Below, one piece after another: positions 4,899-6,574 of a DNA stretch of 6,574 bases; the stretch's first letter is position 1; every line of letters begins with the position of its first letter. The DNA lies in the NCBI GenBank assembly GCA_023395775.1, contig JAEWYA010000176.1, forward strand, positions 1-6,574, in the 5' to 3' direction. The position numbers and the translations under genes were made by a program. The DNA is from Bacillota bacterium. GTDB taxonomy: Bacteria; Bacillota; Clostridia; Oscillospirales; Oscillospiraceae. Below the pieces are notes generated by a model. That model searched no databases and had not been told where the DNA came from. It saw nothing but the letters and a program-made list of their open reading frames with translations.

Positions 4899-5108
4899 AT
4901 GGCAGAAGAAGCGAAGAAGAAAGACCGGACCCGTTGGTTCCGGGAAATGAAAAGCGAATTGAAGAAGATTGTCTGGAGCGACCGCAAGACCGTGGTCAAG
5001 GATACGGGTACCGTGCTGCTATGTTCCCTGCTCATCGGCGTATGTATCTGGGTCTTCGATTATGTTCTGGTCAACGGCGTCCAGCTGCTCGTCAATTTCC
5101 TGGGCTAA
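4899..5108 (+). CDS. secE: Preprotein translocase subunit SecE
   Basis: The 69-residue protein is the short, single-span SecE of Gram-positive bacteria, a stabilising subunit of the SecYEG channel in the cytoplasmic membrane. A basic N-terminus (EEAKKKDRTR) precedes the conserved amphipathic surface helix WFREMKSELKKIVWSDRK (13-30), and one membrane span follows at about 37-57 (GTVLLCSLLIGVCIWVFDYV). The usual WPS-K motif reads WSDRK here, a minor variation. The start ATG at 4899 is preceded by AAAGGG (4884-4889), a weak site compared with its neighbours. It sits in the classic rpmG-secE-nusG order. Confidence 0.94.
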   Translation: MAEEAKKKDRTRWFREMKSELKKIVWSDRKTVVKDTGTVLLCSLLIGVCIWVFDYVLVNGVQLLVNFLG

Positions 5109-5118
5109 GGGGCGAGTG

Positions 5119-5646
5119 ATGACAGAGAGCGCGAAATGGTATGTGATCCATACCTATTCCGGCTATGAAAACGCAGTCAAGACCAGCATTGAAAAGTTTG
5201 TGACCGGCCGCAACATGGAGGACATGATTCTCAGAATCGAGATCCCTCTGGAGACGGTCACGGAGATCACCGACTCCGGCGCTTCCAAGGACGTGGAGCG
5301 GAAGGTGTTTCCCGGTTATGTGCTGATCAAAATGGTCATGACGGACGATACGTGGCATCTGGTGCGGAACATACGCGGCGTGACCGGGTTTGTCGGCGAA
5401 GCCAGCAACAAGCCCATTCCCCTGTCGGAGGAAGAGGTCCTGGCCATGGGTATGGAGAAGCATGAGATCGAAGTAAAGTATGCCGTGGGCAGCCATGTGA
5501 AGATTGTGGACGGTCCCCTGTCCAGCTTTACCGGTATCGTGGAAGAGATTGAACCCGAGAAAAACCGCGTCTCCGTTATGGTCTCCATGTTCGGGCGGGA
5601 AACCCCCGTGGAACTGGAACTGGACCAGCTGGAGCTCACGGACTGA
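5119..5646 (+). CDS. nusG: Transcription termination/antitermination factor NusG
   Basis: The 175-residue product has the NGN domain (about 5-115: KWYVIHTYSGYENAV at the start, FPGYVLIKM at 64-72, RNIRGVTGFVG at 83-93) and a C-terminal KOW domain (about 122-172: VGSHVKIVDGPLSSFTG, then VSVMVSMFGRETPVEL). It binds RNA polymerase and modulates pausing, termination and coupling to the ribosome. I chose ATG 5119, ten bases after the secE stop and behind AAGGGGCG (5107-5114); GTG 5116 immediately before is in frame and cannot be excluded. The open frame continues upstream over secE but that part is a shadow. Normal length, nothing missing. Confidence 0.95.
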   Translation: MTESAKWYVIHTYSGYENAVKTSIEKFVTGRNMEDMILRIEIPLETVTEITDSGASKDVERKVFPGYVLIKMVMTDDTWHLVRNIRGVTGFVGEASNKPIPLSEEEVLAMGMEKHEIEVKYAVGSHVKIVDGPLSSFTGIVEEIEPEKNRVSVMVSMFGRETPVELELDQLELTD

Positions 5647-5651
5647 GAGAC

Positions 5652-5698
5652 CGGACAAGCGTCCGACACAAGTGGGAGGGACTGAAAACGTCCCGCCA
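5652..5698 (+). promoter_or_regulatory. Hairpin element in the nusG-rplK gap, candidate L1 autoregulatory leader
   Basis: Hairpin 1 is CGGAC/GTCCG (5652-5656 with 5661-5665, loop AAGC). Hairpin 2 is GGGAC/GTCCC (5678-5682 with 5690-5694), flanked by a GA/G internal loop and closed by TGG (5673-5675) with CCA (5696-5698). The AGTGGGAGGG start resembles the region preceding rplK in many bacteria where ribosomal protein L1 binds its own mRNA to repress rplK-rplA. The L1 assignment is inference from position and this motif. Confidence 0.45.
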
Positions 5699-5709
5699 AA
5701 GGAGGCCGT

Positions 5710-5730
5710 ATGGCCGCCACCACATTTTAA
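5710..5730 (+). other. Six-codon minigene with strong ribosome site upstream of rplK
   Basis: AAAGGAGG (5698-5705) is followed, four bases later, by ATG (5710) and the short frame M-A-A-T-T-F ending in TAA at 5728-5730. The rplK ribosome site AGGAGG starts three bases after that stop. The SD-to-ATG gap is short but usable. It could be a leader peptide, a decoy, or a chance ATG next to a G-rich structural element. Whether it is translated cannot be told from sequence. Confidence 0.3.
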
Positions 5731-5748
5731 ACAGGAGGTGCTACTAAA

Positions 5749-6174
5749 GTGGCACAGAAAATTACCGGTTATGTAAAACTGCAGATTCCCGCGGGCAAAG
5801 CAACTCCCGCCCCCCCCGTCGGCCCCGCTCTGGGTCAGCACGGTGTCAACATTGCCGCATTTACCAAGGAGTTCAATGAGCGCACCAAGAACGACATGGG
5901 TATGATTATCCCCGTTGTCATCACGGTGTACGCAGACCGCTCCTTCTCCTTCATCACCAAGACGCCCCCGGCGGCGGTCCTGATCAAGAAGGAGTGCAAC
6001 ATTGAAAAGGCCTCCGGCGTACCTAACAAGACCAAGGTGGCGACCATCTCCAAGGCGTCCATTCAGAAGATCGCCGAGATCAAGATGCGCGATCTGAACG
6101 CCGCCACCCTGGAAAGCGCCATGAGCATGATCGAGGGCACCTGCCGCTCCATGGGCGTCGTCGTGGGCGAGTAA
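5749..6174 (+). CDS. rplK: Ribosomal protein L11 (uL11)
   Basis: The 141-residue protein of the 50S GTPase-associated centre starts at GTG 5749 behind AGGAGG (5733-5738); the product starts AQKITGYVKLQIPAGKA. The N-terminal domain contains the proline-rich PPVGPALGQHGVNI (22-35) that contacts thiostrepton and factor-binding rRNA, and the C-terminal rRNA-binding domain (about 72-141) runs from TPPAAVLIKK to GTCRSMGVVV. Length and motifs are standard. It is followed 15 bp later by rplA, the usual partner whose product regulates both genes in well-studied bacteria. Confidence 0.97.
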   Translation: MAQKITGYVKLQIPAGKATPAPPVGPALGQHGVNIAAFTKEFNERTKNDMGMIIPVVITVYADRSFSFITKTPPAAVLIKKECNIEKASGVPNKTKVATISKASIQKIAEIKMRDLNAATLESAMSMIEGTCRSMGVVVGE

Positions 6175-6189
6175 GGGGGAAGCAAGAGA

Positions 6190-6574
6190 ATGTTTAGAGG
6201 CAAGAAATATCAGGACAGCGTCAAGAAGATTGACAAGAATGTCCTGTACGACACCAACGATGCCATGGGCCTGGTAGTGGAAACCGCTACCGCCAAATTT
6301 GACGAGACCGTCGAGCTCCATGTGAAGCTGGGCGTGGACTCCCGCCACGCCGACCAACAGGTCCGCGGCGCCATCGTCCTGCCCCATGGCACCGGCAAGA
6401 CCCAGCGCGTGCTGGTCTTCGCCAAGGGCGACAAGGCCGAGGCCGCCAAGGCCGCCGGCGCCGACTTTGTGGGCGAGATGGACATGGTTCAGAAGATCCA
6501 GCAGGAGAACTGGTTTGATTATGACGTGGTGGTCGCCAGCCCCGACATGATGGGCGTTGTGGGCCGTCTGGGTA
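6190..6574 (+). CDS. rplA: Ribosomal protein L1 (uL1), N-terminal part
   Basis: The ATG at 6190 follows a purine-rich AAGGGGGAAG (6173-6182). The frame stays open to the window end, giving 128 of an expected 230 or so residues. It starts MFRGKKYQDSVKKIDKN and shows the signature stretch ATAKFDETVELHVKLGVD (33-50), then DQQVRGAIVLPHGTGK (55-70), VLVFAKG (74-80), and DVVVASPDMMGVVGRLG at the cut end. L1 forms the mobile L1 stalk of the 50S subunit at the E-site and, in several bacteria, represses its own operon by binding the rplK leader. The 3' end lies outside the window. Confidence 0.96.
   Translation, partial: MFRGKKYQDSVKKIDKNVLYDTNDAMGLVVETATAKFDETVELHVKLGVDSRHADQQVRGAIVLPHGTGKTQRVLVFAKGDKAEAAKAAGADFVGEMDMVQKIQQENWFDYDVVVASPDMMGVVGRLG

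Noticed and set aside
5116..5118. GTG as the nusG start instead of ATG 5119
   Set aside because: Both are in frame and adjacent. ATG has the better codon and a suitable distance to AAGGGGCG; the choice changes only one residue.
5092..6387. Minus-strand open frame of 431 codons across nusG, rplK and rplA
   Set aside because: It lies opposite three well-identified genes with G/C-biased third positions, which empties the antisense frame of stops. Its translation is low complexity and has no ribosome site.

Overview
The window looks like part of the chromosome of a GC-rich Clostridia member, probably Oscillospiraceae-like (Oscillibacter/Flavonifractor type). The grounds are strong AGGAGG-type ribosome binding sites, G/C-rich third codon positions, the rpmG-secE-nusG-rplK-rplA gene order, and small proteins typical of that group (a YlcI/YnfO-type ribbon-helix-helix protein and a PadR-DUF2812 pair). 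Genus assignment is inference from recognition of protein families, not from a search.

Layout. Positions 1-468 hold the C-terminal part of a fold-type II PLP-dependent protein, followed by a GC-rich hairpin that can terminate on both strands. Positions 517-996 hold a compact divergent pair: a 56-residue acidic protein on the minus strand and a 65-residue ribbon-helix-helix (RHH) protein on the plus strand. Their shared control region contains a tandem 9-bp repeat and an interrupted palindrome. The RHH gene runs almost directly into threonine synthase (thrC, 1011-2252), whose Shine-Dalgarno overlaps the RHH stop codon, and a strong hairpin terminator closes that unit. Positions 2434-4019 hold a PadR-family regulator overlapping a DUF2812 membrane protein, behind a promoter with a consensus -35 and palindromic candidate operators. 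RuvX (YqgF) follows with its own extended -10 promoter at 4098-4514.

From 4543 a near-consensus promoter starts the translation and transcription-factor operon rpmG (L33), secE, nusG, rplK (L11) and rplA (L1, cut by the window end). Its leader upstream of rpmG can fold into several hairpins. The nusG-rplK gap holds a hairpin element that resembles an L1 autoregulatory site, plus a six-codon minigene with a strong ribosome binding site.

Most of the window is core housekeeping DNA. The less ordinary parts are the RHH/56-aa divergent module wired into the thrC transcription unit, the PadR-DUF2812 locus with its palindromes, and the two structured leaders in the ribosomal protein operon. I see no mobile element, CRISPR array, tRNA or rRNA gene.
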